Of a stretch of DNA of 64,000 nt, positions 1 to 8,332 are shown in pieces. Numbering within the stretch: position 1 is the stretch's first letter; the number at the start of each line of letters is the position of its first letter. The notes below the pieces were generated by a model. It saw nothing but the letters and a program-made list of their open reading frames with translations, was not told where the DNA came from and searched no databases. Position numbers and translations under genes: made by a program. The stretch comes from Polyangiaceae bacterium (lineage in GTDB: Bacteria; Myxococcota_A; Polyangia; Polyangiales; Polyangiaceae): assembly GCA_029266615.1 (NCBI GenBank), contig JAQSWN010000002.1, forward strand, positions 1 through 64,000. The letters are read 5' to 3'.

Positions 1-2
1 GC

Positions 3-1376
3 ATGAGCGAAGGCAAACTCGACCGCGGCGTGCTCGAAGGGCCGGTGCTGCCCGCCTTCCTGTACTATGCCGTGCCGTCCTTAATCGGTCTGATCGCCAT
101 TTCCACGGCCAGCATCGTGGACGGCCTGTTCGTGAGTCGCTTCGTCGGCCCGGAAGCGCTCGCGGCCGTCAATCTGCTGCTGCCCTACTTCACCTTGCTG
201 TTCGGCTTGTCGCTCATGCTCGCCCTGGGCGGCTCCGTGCAGGCGGGGCGTAGCTTGGGAGAGGGGAACGTCGCCGCCGCGAGCGCGACCTTCAGCAAGT
301 CGGTCGTGGCGGTAGCGCTTCTGGCCGCGGGTGCGGCTCTCTTCGGCAACCTGTTCGATAGCGCGCTGTTTCGCTTGCTCGGGGCGCCGGAGTCACTGTT
401 CGGCCTCATGCGCGCGTACTTCAGCGTCATTTCCGGGGCGATGGTGGTTCAGTTGACCACGCTCGTCGTCTACTACTTCGTTCGGTTGGATGGCAGGCCC
501 GTCTTGGCGACGGCTGCGGTCGTGACGGGGGCGCTCACCAACATGGCGCTCAACGCGCTGCTCGTCGGCCATCTGGGCGCGGGCGTTGGCGGCGCCGCGT
601 ATGCGACGCTGCTTGCGCAAGTGCTGCAGCTCGGCGTGCTCCTCACGCATTTTGCGTCGGCTCAGTCCAAGCTACGCTTCGGGCTCAAGCAACAGCGGTG
701 GGGTTCGCTGTGGCGCTCGGCCTACGGCGGCTTGTCGGAGCTCGTCAACGAGCTATCCGTGGGGGCTTTGGCGCTGGTGATCAACTGGCTGTTGGTGAGG
801 CGTATCGGGGTGCACGGCGTCGCGGCCTTCGCAGTCGTCAACTACGTCACCTTCGCAAGCTTGATGGTGTATTACGGCGCTGCAGACGCGCTGCACCTTT
901 TGGTGAGTCAAAACCTGGGGGCGGGTAGGCAAGAGAGGGCCCGCGCATTCCTGCGCTGCGCGCTTTTGGCCGTGGCCGGGGTCGGGGTCCTGCTTTCAAG
1001 TGCCCTCCTCGCTTTCGGTGACCACTGGGTTTCCCTTTTCGTGAAGGAAGCCAAACCTGAGGTGAGCCAGGCCGCGGCCGCATTTCTGCGAGTGATCTGG
1101 CCGCTCTTGCTGTTCAACGGAGCGAACGTGGTGTTCACGGTCTACCTGGCCGCCTCGCGCCGCCCCGGTGCGGCGAGCGTGCTGGCGCTGTCGCGCACCT
1201 TGGTGTTGCCGGCCGCGTTCTTGCTGGCGCTGGCGCTCCTTGCGCCGTCGCTGCCGTTCCTTTCCGCGTTGCCCCTGGCGGAGGTCGTTACGTTCTTGCT
1301 CGGGCTTGCGCTGCTGATGCGGCGCGAGCCGGCTCCGGCGCCACTGACCGCGACGGAAGGAGCGGCCACACCGTGA
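3..1376 (+). CDS. MATE-family efflux transporter, first gene of siderophore operon
   Basis: Predicted inner-membrane multidrug/toxin-extrusion antiporter of 457 aa with about twelve hydrophobic segments, the usual size for MATE proteins. The first helix region carries the family's typical VDGLFVSRFVG-like stretch near residue 40, and a second homologous half begins near residue 230. Its stop overlaps the next start (GTGA at 1373), so it is translationally coupled to the NIS synthetase genes. I infer that it exports the siderophore made by the following six genes; the petrobactin exporter known in Bacillus belongs to another family. Only two bases precede the ATG, so an upstream promoter, a Fur site or an earlier start cannot be judged. 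Confidence 0.85.
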   Translation: MSEGKLDRGVLEGPVLPAFLYYAVPSLIGLIAISTASIVDGLFVSRFVGPEALAAVNLLLPYFTLLFGLSLMLALGGSVQAGRSLGEGNVAAASATFSKSVVAVALLAAGAALFGNLFDSALFRLLGAPESLFGLMRAYFSVISGAMVVQLTTLVVYYFVRLDGRPVLATAAVVTGALTNMALNALLVGHLGAGVGGAAYATLLAQVLQLGVLLTHFASAQSKLRFGLKQQRWGSLWRSAYGGLSELVNELSVGALALVINWLLVRRIGVHGVAAFAVVNYVTFASLMVYYGAADALHLLVSQNLGAGRQERARAFLRCALLAVAGVGVLLSSALLAFGDHWVSLFVKEAKPEVSQAAAAFLRVIWPLLLFNGANVVFTVYLAASRRPGAASVLALSRTLVLPAAFLLALALLAPSLPFLSALPLAEVVTFLLGLALLMRREPAPAPLTATEGAATP

Positions 1377-3178
1377 ACGAAAGCCTGATTTTCCTAGCCG
1401 AGCAGGCGTGCTTCGACGCGTTCGTCACCTGCTACCTCCAAGAGCTGGGCGCGGGGGTTTGGCACCGCGCCGAGGATTTTCGCCGCGAGCGCGATCCAGA
1501 TCGCGCGCTGGGGAGCGAGCTCGTGGTGGAGCTGTACCTGCCGCGCGAGGAGCAGCGGCTCGCGCTGGAGGTCGTGTACCGCTCGGCGGTTGGCCGCCAC
1601 CGGCTCGGGGCGGTGCGCGTCCATTGCAACGGCCGATGGCGCGACGCGGATCGGCTGCAGGTCGTGCTCTTGCTCATCCGCGAGCTCTACGGAGCTCGCG
1701 CCAGCGTGGACGCGACCGCGCGCGCCCACGAGCTGGAGCTACTGCTGCGCTACGTGCAAAGCCAACAGCTGATGGCCCGTTACCTCGAAGCGAGGGCTCA
1801 TGATCGGCGGTTGGACTCGGATCGTTTCATCGACGGCGAGCAGTCAATGCTTTACGGCCATTGGCGGCATCCGACTCCGAAGAGCCGCCAAGGCATGACG
1901 GAGTGGCAGCACGACAGCTTCGCGCCCGAGCTCCGGGGGCGCTTTCAACTCCACTACTTCGCGGTCGCGCGCGCGCTGGTAGTGCAGCAGTCGGCCTTGC
2001 CCCAGACGACCGAAGAGATGCTGTCGCGCCTCATTTCCTCCGACGCTCAGGCGCAGCGAGCGCTCCGGGAGGCGAACGGCCGGGATGAGGTGCTGGTACC
2101 CGTTCATCCACTGCAAGTGGATTGGCTGCTCCACCAGCGCCACGTGAGAGGCTGGCTCGCCGATGGCTTGCTGCGAGAAGTGGGGCGCCTCGGGCCGCGC
2201 TTCACGGCCACGTCTTCCGTTCGCACCGTGTACAGCGAAGACGCGGAGTGGATGGTCAAGCTGTCCATCCCGGTCCGCATCACGAACTCTTTGCGCTTCA
2301 ACCGGCGTGACGAGCTGCCAGCGGGAGTGAGCATGGCACGCCTATTTGCCTTGCTCGGCGAGCGTGCAGGGTTTCACTGCATCGCCGACCCGGCCTACCT
2401 GACGCTTTCGAGCCCGGGCGATGGCGAATCAGGGTTCGAGCTGCTGCTCCGCGAAAATCCGTTCCGTCGCGGGCGGGACCGCGGCGTCTACTGCGTCGCT
2501 GCGTTGGTGCAAGAGGCGCTGCCGCACCGCGCCTCGCGACTCCGCACGGTGCTCGAGGGGCTCGCGCTCACGGAGGGGCGCGACGTGACGGACGTGAGCT
2601 TCGACTGGCTCCTGCGCTACGTGCGCGCCGTCATCGAGCCGCTCATTCGCCTCTACGACGAGCACGGCATCGCGCTGGAAGCGCACCAGCAAAATAGCTT
2701 GGTGGACTTGCAGGCGGGCTACCCGCGTTCGTGCCACTTTCGCGACAACCAGGGCTACTACCTCTCGAATCAGCACCGCTCGCGCTTGGTCGCGCTTCTC
2801 CCGGAGCTCTTGCAGCGGCCGGAGCTGTTCTTCGACGACGCCCTGATCCAAGAGCGGTTTGCTTACTACCTGCTCAGCAATCACCTGTTCGCGGTGGTGC
2901 AGCGGCTCGGTGCGGACGGCCTGCTGCACGAGGACGTGGCGCTCTCCGTAGTCAAAAGGTGCTTCGAGCAGCTGCGCGCGGAGCTGACCGGACCGGGACG
3001 GCAGTTGGTAGCAGGCTGGCTCGAGCACCCGCAGCTTCCGTACAAGGCCAACTTGCTGACTCGCGTTCACGACGTGGACGAGCTCACGGCCGAGAACGAG
3101 CAGGCGGTCTACGTCCGCATACCGAACCCATTGGGCCGCCCTCTGCAACCGCTACCTCGGGAGCTAGAAGTTGCCTGA
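1373..3178 (+). CDS. asbA: NIS siderophore synthetase, IucA/IucC family (AsbA-like)
   Basis: 601 aa, the normal length for an IucA/IucC enzyme with a C-terminal FhuF-like part. Motifs seen are HPLQVDWLL near residue 244, the KLSIPVRITNSLR nucleotide-binding stretch near 305, and EAHQQNSL near 438, which holds the conserved His and Gln-Asn. Such enzymes adenylate a carboxylate of citrate and join it to an amine; in petrobactin synthesis AsbA joins citrate and spermidine. The GTG start overlaps the MATE stop by 4 nt, and its own stop overlaps the next gene by 8 nt. The AsbA assignment rests on gene order and neighbours more than on residue-level distinction from AsbB. Confidence 0.85.
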   Translation: MNESLIFLAEQACFDAFVTCYLQELGAGVWHRAEDFRRERDPDRALGSELVVELYLPREEQRLALEVVYRSAVGRHRLGAVRVHCNGRWRDADRLQVVLLLIRELYGARASVDATARAHELELLLRYVQSQQLMARYLEARAHDRRLDSDRFIDGEQSMLYGHWRHPTPKSRQGMTEWQHDSFAPELRGRFQLHYFAVARALVVQQSALPQTTEEMLSRLISSDAQAQRALREANGRDEVLVPVHPLQVDWLLHQRHVRGWLADGLLREVGRLGPRFTATSSVRTVYSEDAEWMVKLSIPVRITNSLRFNRRDELPAGVSMARLFALLGERAGFHCIADPAYLTLSSPGDGESGFELLLRENPFRRGRDRGVYCVAALVQEALPHRASRLRTVLEGLALTEGRDVTDVSFDWLLRYVRAVIEPLIRLYDEHGIALEAHQQNSLVDLQAGYPRSCHFRDNQGYYLSNQHRSRLVALLPELLQRPELFFDDALIQERFAYYLLSNHLFAVVQRLGADGLLHEDVALSVVKRCFEQLRAELTGPGRQLVAGWLEHPQLPYKANLLTRVHDVDELTAENEQAVYVRIPNPLGRPLQPLPRELEVA

Positions 3179-4916
3179 AGCGCGCGTCCTCCGACAGTTG
3201 GTCGAAGCGCTGCTGTTCGAGCGCATCGCTTCGTGGCCGAACGAGCGCTTTTCCCAGCATGCAAGCGCAGCTCGGGAAATCTTATTCGTCGTGGGAGACG
3301 GCTCATACCGTTGTCGCGGGCGCGTGACCGCGTTTGGGCGCGTGCGCCTGGTCGAGGGCTCGGTGCGGAAGGTGGTGCATGGGGCGCCGCAGGAAACCAG
3401 CTGGCAGGAGGTGCTCGCGGACGTGCCGGGCGACGCGGCCGTCAAAGCCACGATCGCGGAGGAGCTCGACAACACCGCGCGGCTCTGTCGCTGGAACGAA
3501 CTGCACCTGCCGAGTCTGCGCCGCAACCGCCGCGGCTTGCCCTACGAGGAGCTCGAGAGCTTGCTCCACGAGGGGCATCCGTACCACCCGTGCTTCAAGG
3601 CTCGCGCCGGCTTCTCGCTCGCGGATCACGCGGCGTATGGACCCGAAGCCGGACAGACCTTCGAGCTTCGATGGCTCGCGGTGCAGCGCGCTCGGTTGAC
3701 TCAGACGTTTCCGACGAACGAAGCAGGGCACTTTCGAGCGGAGCTGGGCGCGTCGGGCTACACGTTCTTGGTCGACGCGCAGCGCCGGTGCGGCGCAGAA
3801 GTAGCGCAGTACGGGCTACTGCCGGTGCATCCCTGGCAGTGGCAAAAGCTGGCTGGCTCACCCTCGCTCGCGGCCGCGCTGGCCCGCCGCGAGCTGGTCG
3901 ACCTGGGCGTCGCCCCAGGGCGCTACCGCGCCTCGCAGTCCTTGCGAACGCTGCTCCCGGTTTCGAGCGCCGCGTCGCACCTCAAGCTGCCCTTGGCGGT
4001 GCGCGTCTCTTCGTCCTTGCGCACGCTGCCGGCCGAGACGGTCAAGGCCGCGCCAGCCCTGTCCGCTTGGCTCCAGTCGCTGGTCGCCTCCGACCCGTTC
4101 TTCGACGAAGTGTCGGGAGCGGTGGTGCTCGCCGAGCATGCCAGCAGCTTGTACGAGCCCGCCGCCGACGTTCCGGAGCTAGACGGCAACTTGGCCGCGA
4201 TCTGGCGAGAGCCGGTAGGGCCGCGACTCCGAGGAGGCGAGCAAGCCATCCCTTTCAACGCGCTGTTCGCGGTGGAGCACGACGGGCGCCCCTACGTCGA
4301 CGCTTGGCTCCAGCGGCACGGAACGGCCGCTTGGGTCATGCAACTGCTGCGCGTCACGCTCTTGCCTTTGTGGCGGTTGCTCTCGCACCACGGGGTGGCC
4401 CTGGAATCGCACGCGCAGAACCTGCTGCTCCTGCATCGTGACGGCTGGCCCACGCGGGTCGCGCTACGCGACTTCCACGACAGCGCAGAATACGTGCCGA
4501 GCTTCTTGGCCGACCCTAGCCGCGTTCCGCTTTGGGCCGAGCTGGACACGCGGTTCGCGGCGGCGCCCGCCGGTCGTCACTACGCCATGCAAAGCGTGGT
4601 GGAGCTGCGCGATCTATTCATCGACGCGGTCCTGATTTTCAACCTCAGCGAGCTGTCGTGGCTGCTGGAGCAGAGCTGCGGTTTCGCGGAGGGTGAGTTC
4701 TGGAAGCTCGCTCGCGAGGTGCTTTGGGGCTACGCCCGCTCTCGCTGGAGCGACCCGGAGCGGGAGGCGGCGTTGCGACTGCACGAGCCCTTCGTTCACA
4801 CCGAGAGTCTCTTCGAGGCCCGGTTGCAGAAGCCCTCCGCGCCCTTGCGTCATCACCAAGTGCCCAGCGCGCTTTACGACCACGCCCAGAGGGAGATCCA
4901 TGCTGGCCATCAATGA
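3171..4916 (+). CDS. asbB: NIS siderophore synthetase, IucA/IucC family (AsbB-like)
   Basis: Second IucA/IucC-type synthetase, 581 aa, starting with TTG inside the end of the previous gene. It shows LPVHPWQWQKL near residue 219, KLPLAVRVSSSLRTL near 268, and ESHAQNLLLLHRDGWPT near 409 followed by a LRDFHDS stretch. It is clearly diverged from the preceding paralogue, as expected for two enzymes acting on different substrates. In the petrobactin pathway AsbB adds the second polyamine arm to citrate. It overlaps the ligase gene by 17 nt. The family is certain; the exact substrate is inferred from the asb-like order of the whole operon. Confidence 0.85.
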   Translation: MPEARVLRQLVEALLFERIASWPNERFSQHASAAREILFVVGDGSYRCRGRVTAFGRVRLVEGSVRKVVHGAPQETSWQEVLADVPGDAAVKATIAEELDNTARLCRWNELHLPSLRRNRRGLPYEELESLLHEGHPYHPCFKARAGFSLADHAAYGPEAGQTFELRWLAVQRARLTQTFPTNEAGHFRAELGASGYTFLVDAQRRCGAEVAQYGLLPVHPWQWQKLAGSPSLAAALARRELVDLGVAPGRYRASQSLRTLLPVSSAASHLKLPLAVRVSSSLRTLPAETVKAAPALSAWLQSLVASDPFFDEVSGAVVLAEHASSLYEPAADVPELDGNLAAIWREPVGPRLRGGEQAIPFNALFAVEHDGRPYVDAWLQRHGTAAWVMQLLRVTLLPLWRLLSHHGVALESHAQNLLLLHRDGWPTRVALRDFHDSAEYVPSFLADPSRVPLWAELDTRFAAAPAGRHYAMQSVVELRDLFIDAVLIFNLSELSWLLEQSCGFAEGEFWKLAREVLWGYARSRWSDPEREAALRLHEPFVHTESLFEARLQKPSAPLRHHQVPSALYDHAQREIHAGHQ

Positions 4917-6147
4917 TCTGAAGTTTTCTCGCGACTATTTCGACGCGCGCTTCCTCGCGCTTTCCCGCTTGCCCCACCTGAAGCAGAGCGGCGGCCAACG
5001 TTATGCGGTGTGCTTGCAAGAGCCGGAGCGGTGGCTCGCGCTAGGCCTCTACCTGCGCCAGGTCGGCGCGTCCGTCGCGCCCCTGCACCCCAGCACGCCG
5101 CTCGAAGCAGCCAAGCGGCTCGCGAAGCGCATGCGCTGCAGCCAGCTGATCTTTCATGACGAGGCGCAGAGTCTCGCGCTGGAAGACGGCGCGCGAGACG
5201 ACACGGGCTTACTCGTGCAGCTCAGCTCCGGAACCACGGGCGAGCCCAAGAGCATCGAGCGCACTTGGGCCTCGGTAGACACGGAGGTTTCGAGCTACGT
5301 GGAAGCCTTGGGCGCGCTCGGGGAGCACACGCCACTGTTGGCTTGCCCGGTGACTCACTCGTACGGACTCATCAGCGGGGTGCTCTCCGCCCTGCATCGC
5401 GGCGTCGAGCCGGTCGTGTTGACCAACATCAACCCGAAGTACGTGCTGCGCCGCGCCGTAGGGCAAGAGCGCACGCTTCTCTACGCCTCGCCGACGCTGC
5501 TGAACGTGCTGGTGCGGCTGTTGCCGGAGGGCGATCGCCTCGGCACGGTCATGACCTCCGGCGCGCCCTTGCGCGGCGCCTGGTTCGAGGAGCTGCGCCG
5601 TCACTCCTCCCGCGTCATGCAGCAGTATGGCTGCTCCGAATTTGGCTGCATTTCGCTCAATTTGGAGACTCGGTTCGCGGAGGAGATCGGCGCCCCGTTG
5701 CGACACCTAGACGTCACGGCGGGTAGCGCGAAGGACGCCTTGGAAGAGATCCGCGTTCGTGCGGGGAGCCGCTTCGTGAGCACGAAGGACTTGGGGTACT
5801 TCAACCAGAGGGGATTGTGCTTCGTCTCACGTGTGGACGACACCATCAACGTGGCTGGCATCAACGTGTACCCGCGAGAGGTAGAGGAAGTGGTCCTAGA
5901 GCTCGGCGGCGTGGAGGAAGCGGTCGTGTACAAGCGGAGCGACGCTTACGCCGGCGAACGGGTCTGCCTCAAATTCGTGGCGAAGCGTGTCATCGACGCC
6001 GCGGAGGTGCGCCGCTTCTGCGCGGCGCAGCTCACCCCCTTTGCGGTGCCGCTCGAGGTCCACCAAGTAGCGGAAATCCCCAAGCTGGAGAACGGCAAGG
6101 TCAACCGCCGTCAGCTCGCGGAAGCGGCGGAAGAGCGGCAGCCATGA
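4900..6147 (+). CDS. asbC: Aryl-AMP ligase (AsbC-like, 3,4-dihydroxybenzoate activating)
   Basis: 415-aa member of the acyl/aryl-adenylating (ANL) superfamily. The phosphate-binding motif LSSGTTGEPKS lies near residue 108, YGCSEFGC near 245 is the A5-type motif, and KLENGKVNRRQL at the C-terminus carries the conserved catalytic Lys. It is shorter than typical stand-alone ligases because the N-terminal part is reduced, which is also true of AsbC. The ATG at 4900 was chosen because GGGAGA stands 6-10 nt upstream and the product then begins like the family. Expected role: adenylate 3,4-dihydroxybenzoate and load it on the adjacent carrier protein. The stop overlaps the carrier gene (ATGA). Confidence 0.86.
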   Translation: MLAINDLKFSRDYFDARFLALSRLPHLKQSGGQRYAVCLQEPERWLALGLYLRQVGASVAPLHPSTPLEAAKRLAKRMRCSQLIFHDEAQSLALEDGARDDTGLLVQLSSGTTGEPKSIERTWASVDTEVSSYVEALGALGEHTPLLACPVTHSYGLISGVLSALHRGVEPVVLTNINPKYVLRRAVGQERTLLYASPTLLNVLVRLLPEGDRLGTVMTSGAPLRGAWFEELRRHSSRVMQQYGCSEFGCISLNLETRFAEEIGAPLRHLDVTAGSAKDALEEIRVRAGSRFVSTKDLGYFNQRGLCFVSRVDDTINVAGINVYPREVEEVVLELGGVEEAVVYKRSDAYAGERVCLKFVAKRVIDAAEVRRFCAAQLTPFAVPLEVHQVAEIPKLENGKVNRRQLAEAAEERQP

Positions 6148-6425
6148 CGCGCGCGGAGCTCGTCGCCATCATTCGCCTCGTCCTGAGCGAGAAGATGGCG
6201 CTGCCGAACTTGCAGAGCTTCAGCGAAGACGCCCTCCTCAACGAACAGCTCTGCCTGGACTCCGTGCTGATGCTGGAGCTTCTGGTCCACTTGGAGCTGG
6301 ACCACGGGCTCGCGCTGCCGGAGGAGGCGGCGCTGCAGAAGCAGGCGGGGACGGTGGGCTCCTTGGCGGAATTTCTGCTCGCGCAACGCGCGGTCAGCGC
6401 TGCCGCGCAGGGAGGTGCCACGTGA
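6144..6425 (+). CDS. asbD: Aryl carrier protein (AsbD-like)
   Basis: 93-aa acyl/aryl carrier protein. The phosphopantetheine attachment motif is LDSV near residue 37 (CLDSVLMLELLVHLE), inside the expected helical context, with an acidic second half. The start ATG overlaps the ligase stop (ATGA) and its stop overlaps the next GTG (GTGA). It would hold 3,4-dihydroxybenzoate as a thioester for AsbE. A phosphopantetheinyl transferase is not encoded in the window, so one must act from elsewhere. Confidence 0.85.
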   Translation: MTRAELVAIIRLVLSEKMALPNLQSFSEDALLNEQLCLDSVLMLELLVHLELDHGLALPEEAALQKQAGTVGSLAEFLLAQRAVSAAAQGGAT

Positions 6426-7426
6426 TCCGCGTCCACTGCTTCGTCAGTTGTGTGTGCGAGGCTCTCAAGCGAGCTCCCGGCGTCGACCAGCGCCCCTACT
6501 ACTTCGGGGTGTGGGACGCGCCCTTCGACGTGACGAGCCGCTTCGAGCTTTCGTACCACGGTGAAGCCGGCTACCAGCAGGCGTTCTTTCGCGAGTGGTA
6601 CGAGCGGCTCTACGGCGCGCGCATCCGCCAGTGGTACGACCATGACGCCCCTCGCGAGGAGAACGTCCGGCGCCTCGAGCGGCTAGTCGTGGATCGCCCA
6701 GCGGGACGCAACATCCTCGTCATGCTGGACTTGTTTCGGCTGCCGGAGCGAGAGAACAAGTTCAATCAGAACCCGTTTCCCCACATCGTGATGCTTCAGG
6801 CCACGGCCGACCCCGAGCAGTGGCGAATGCAAGATCCTGATTTTCGCTGGGAGGGGAAGCTATCCAAAGCGCGCATCTTGGATGCGGTGCGGAGCCCCGC
6901 CGTGGCGGGCGGCTTCCTGTTGGACGAAGGGGCGCTGCGCCCCGCCGAAGATGCCGTGGTTCGCCAGTACTTCGCTACCTGCATGAGCTACCCGCACAAT
7001 CCATTCACGCATGCGCTGCGCGGGATCGTGCAGGCTCATTTGGACGGGCGAGCGCCGGGCGGAGTACCGGGGCTCAACCAGGCGTTGCGACAGATCCCGG
7101 TGCTGGCGATACGCAAGTACGCTTACGAGCATGGCTTTGCGTTCTTCTGGCGAGCGCTCGCGCTGGACGTGCCGGAATTCGAGCGCTGGTGCGACGAGGT
7201 GGACGAGCTGGTCAAGGGCTTCACCGCCGTCCAATACCGCGCGATGAAGCTGGCCATCTCCGGTGACTTCAGCCTCGCCACGGGCGTGATGGAGCTATTG
7301 GACCAGCAAGACGCGCGGGAGCGGCGCATCAAGCAGCGCCTGTTGGAAGCGTACGACGAGTGGTGCTCGGACCTGGACGCCCCGGTGCGACCCTTGCGCG
7401 TGAACCCGAACGGAGTCGTCTCATGA
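6422..7426 (+). CDS. asbE: Petrobactin biosynthesis protein AsbE-like
   Basis: 334 aa, close to the length of Bacillus AsbE, a family without a common fold name. The N-terminus (HCFVSCVCEAL, YYFGVWDAPFDV) has Cys and aromatic residues that look conserved and would suit catalysis of thioester transfer. In the known pathway AsbE takes the 3,4-dihydroxybenzoyl group from the carrier protein and condenses it with spermidine. The gene starts at GTG overlapping the carrier stop and ends overlapping the AsbF-like start (ATGA). Assignment rests on size, position and N-terminal pattern; an alignment would settle it. Confidence 0.78.
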   Translation: MIRVHCFVSCVCEALKRAPGVDQRPYYFGVWDAPFDVTSRFELSYHGEAGYQQAFFREWYERLYGARIRQWYDHDAPREENVRRLERLVVDRPAGRNILVMLDLFRLPERENKFNQNPFPHIVMLQATADPEQWRMQDPDFRWEGKLSKARILDAVRSPAVAGGFLLDEGALRPAEDAVVRQYFATCMSYPHNPFTHALRGIVQAHLDGRAPGGVPGLNQALRQIPVLAIRKYAYEHGFAFFWRALALDVPEFERWCDEVDELVKGFTAVQYRAMKLAISGDFSLATGVMELLDQQDARERRIKQRLLEAYDEWCSDLDAPVRPLRVNPNGVVS

Positions 7427-8280
7427 ACCTGGCCATTTGTACCATTTCGTTCCGCCACCACCTCATCTCCATCGAGGAGGTCGCTCGCTGGGCTCAGGCT
7501 CACCGCTTTCAAGGCATCGAGCTTTGGGGGGCGCACGCGCGCAGTTTGGCGGGCGACGAGAAGTACGGCGCCGAGTGGCTAGCCGAGTATGGGCTCGCCG
7601 TGCTCATGCTCAGTGACTACCTCCCTCTGGACGCGCCGCTCGACGAGCTGTGGGCCAAATTGGAGCAGCTCTCCGCCTTGGCGCGCCGCTGGGAAACCCG
7701 CAAGCTCCGCACCTTTGCCGGGCGGCTCGGTAGCGCGGAGACGAGCGCGGCCGCGCGCGCGCGCGTCGTGGAAAGACTACGCGGCGCCTGCCAGCGCCTG
7801 GCCGACCGCGGACAGCTCTTACTGGTGGAGACGCACCCGAGCACGTTGGCGGACACCGCAGAGTCCACCTTGCAGCTCCTGGCAGAGGTCGATCATCCGG
7901 CGCTTCGCGTCAACTTCGACGTTCTGCATGTTTGGGAGGCCGGCGACGACCCCCTCGGCGCACTGGCACGACTGCGCCCCCACGTCTCGCATTTGCACTT
8001 GAAGAACGTGAGCCGGCGCGAGCGTCTAGACGTCTTTGCGCCGGCCAACGTGTACTCTGCGGCCGGCTCCCGCGTTGGCATGGTGCCGCTGTTCGAGGGC
8101 GTATTCGATTACCAATCATTCTTGGCCGACCTCCCGGGGGATTCGCTCTGGGACGCTTCGCTCGAGTGGTTCGGGGACGACGTGAAGGGCACCCTGAGCC
8201 GCGACCGGCGCGCCATCGAGCTGCTGGCCGGTGGGGCGGGCGTCGCACAACCGGTCCGGGGCCAGCGCTTGACCGCCTGA
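7423..8280 (+). CDS. asbF: 3-dehydroshikimate dehydratase (AsbF-like)
   Basis: 285-aa TIM-barrel enzyme of the xylose-isomerase-like superfamily. AsbF hallmarks are visible: CTISFRHHLIS at the N-terminus, GIELWG near residue 27, LSDYL near 64, VETHPST near 127 (metal Glu), NFDVLHVWEAGDDP near 160 (metal site), HLHLKN near 189, GMVPLFEG near 217 and ASLEWFG near 242 (metal Glu). It converts the shikimate intermediate 3-dehydroshikimate into 3,4-dihydroxybenzoate, the unusual catechol of petrobactin. This is the most diagnostic gene of the cluster, since ordinary catecholate siderophores use 2,3-dihydroxybenzoate. The start is coupled to AsbE by ATGA. Confidence 0.9.
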   Translation: MNLAICTISFRHHLISIEEVARWAQAHRFQGIELWGAHARSLAGDEKYGAEWLAEYGLAVLMLSDYLPLDAPLDELWAKLEQLSALARRWETRKLRTFAGRLGSAETSAAARARVVERLRGACQRLADRGQLLLVETHPSTLADTAESTLQLLAEVDHPALRVNFDVLHVWEAGDDPLGALARLRPHVSHLHLKNVSRRERLDVFAPANVYSAAGSRVGMVPLFEGVFDYQSFLADLPGDSLWDASLEWFGDDVKGTLSRDRRAIELLAGGAGVAQPVRGQRLTA

Positions 8281-8296
8281 GCCGCGCGTGCAAGGT

Positions 8297-8315
8297 GAAA
8301 ACGCGAATCGTTCTC
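8297..8315. promoter_or_regulatory. Fur-box-like palindrome upstream of TonB receptor
   Basis: GAAAACGCGAATCGTTCTC matches the 19-bp Fur consensus GATAATGATAATCATTATC at 13 of 19 positions by hand count, with the AATC core and both flanks kept. It lies in the short gap between the asbF-like stop and the receptor start, 18 nt before the TTG. A near copy sits at 12008-12026. Predicted to repress the receptor gene when iron is sufficient. Confidence 0.6.
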
Positions 8316-8332
8316 ATAACTAGGATCGCTCG

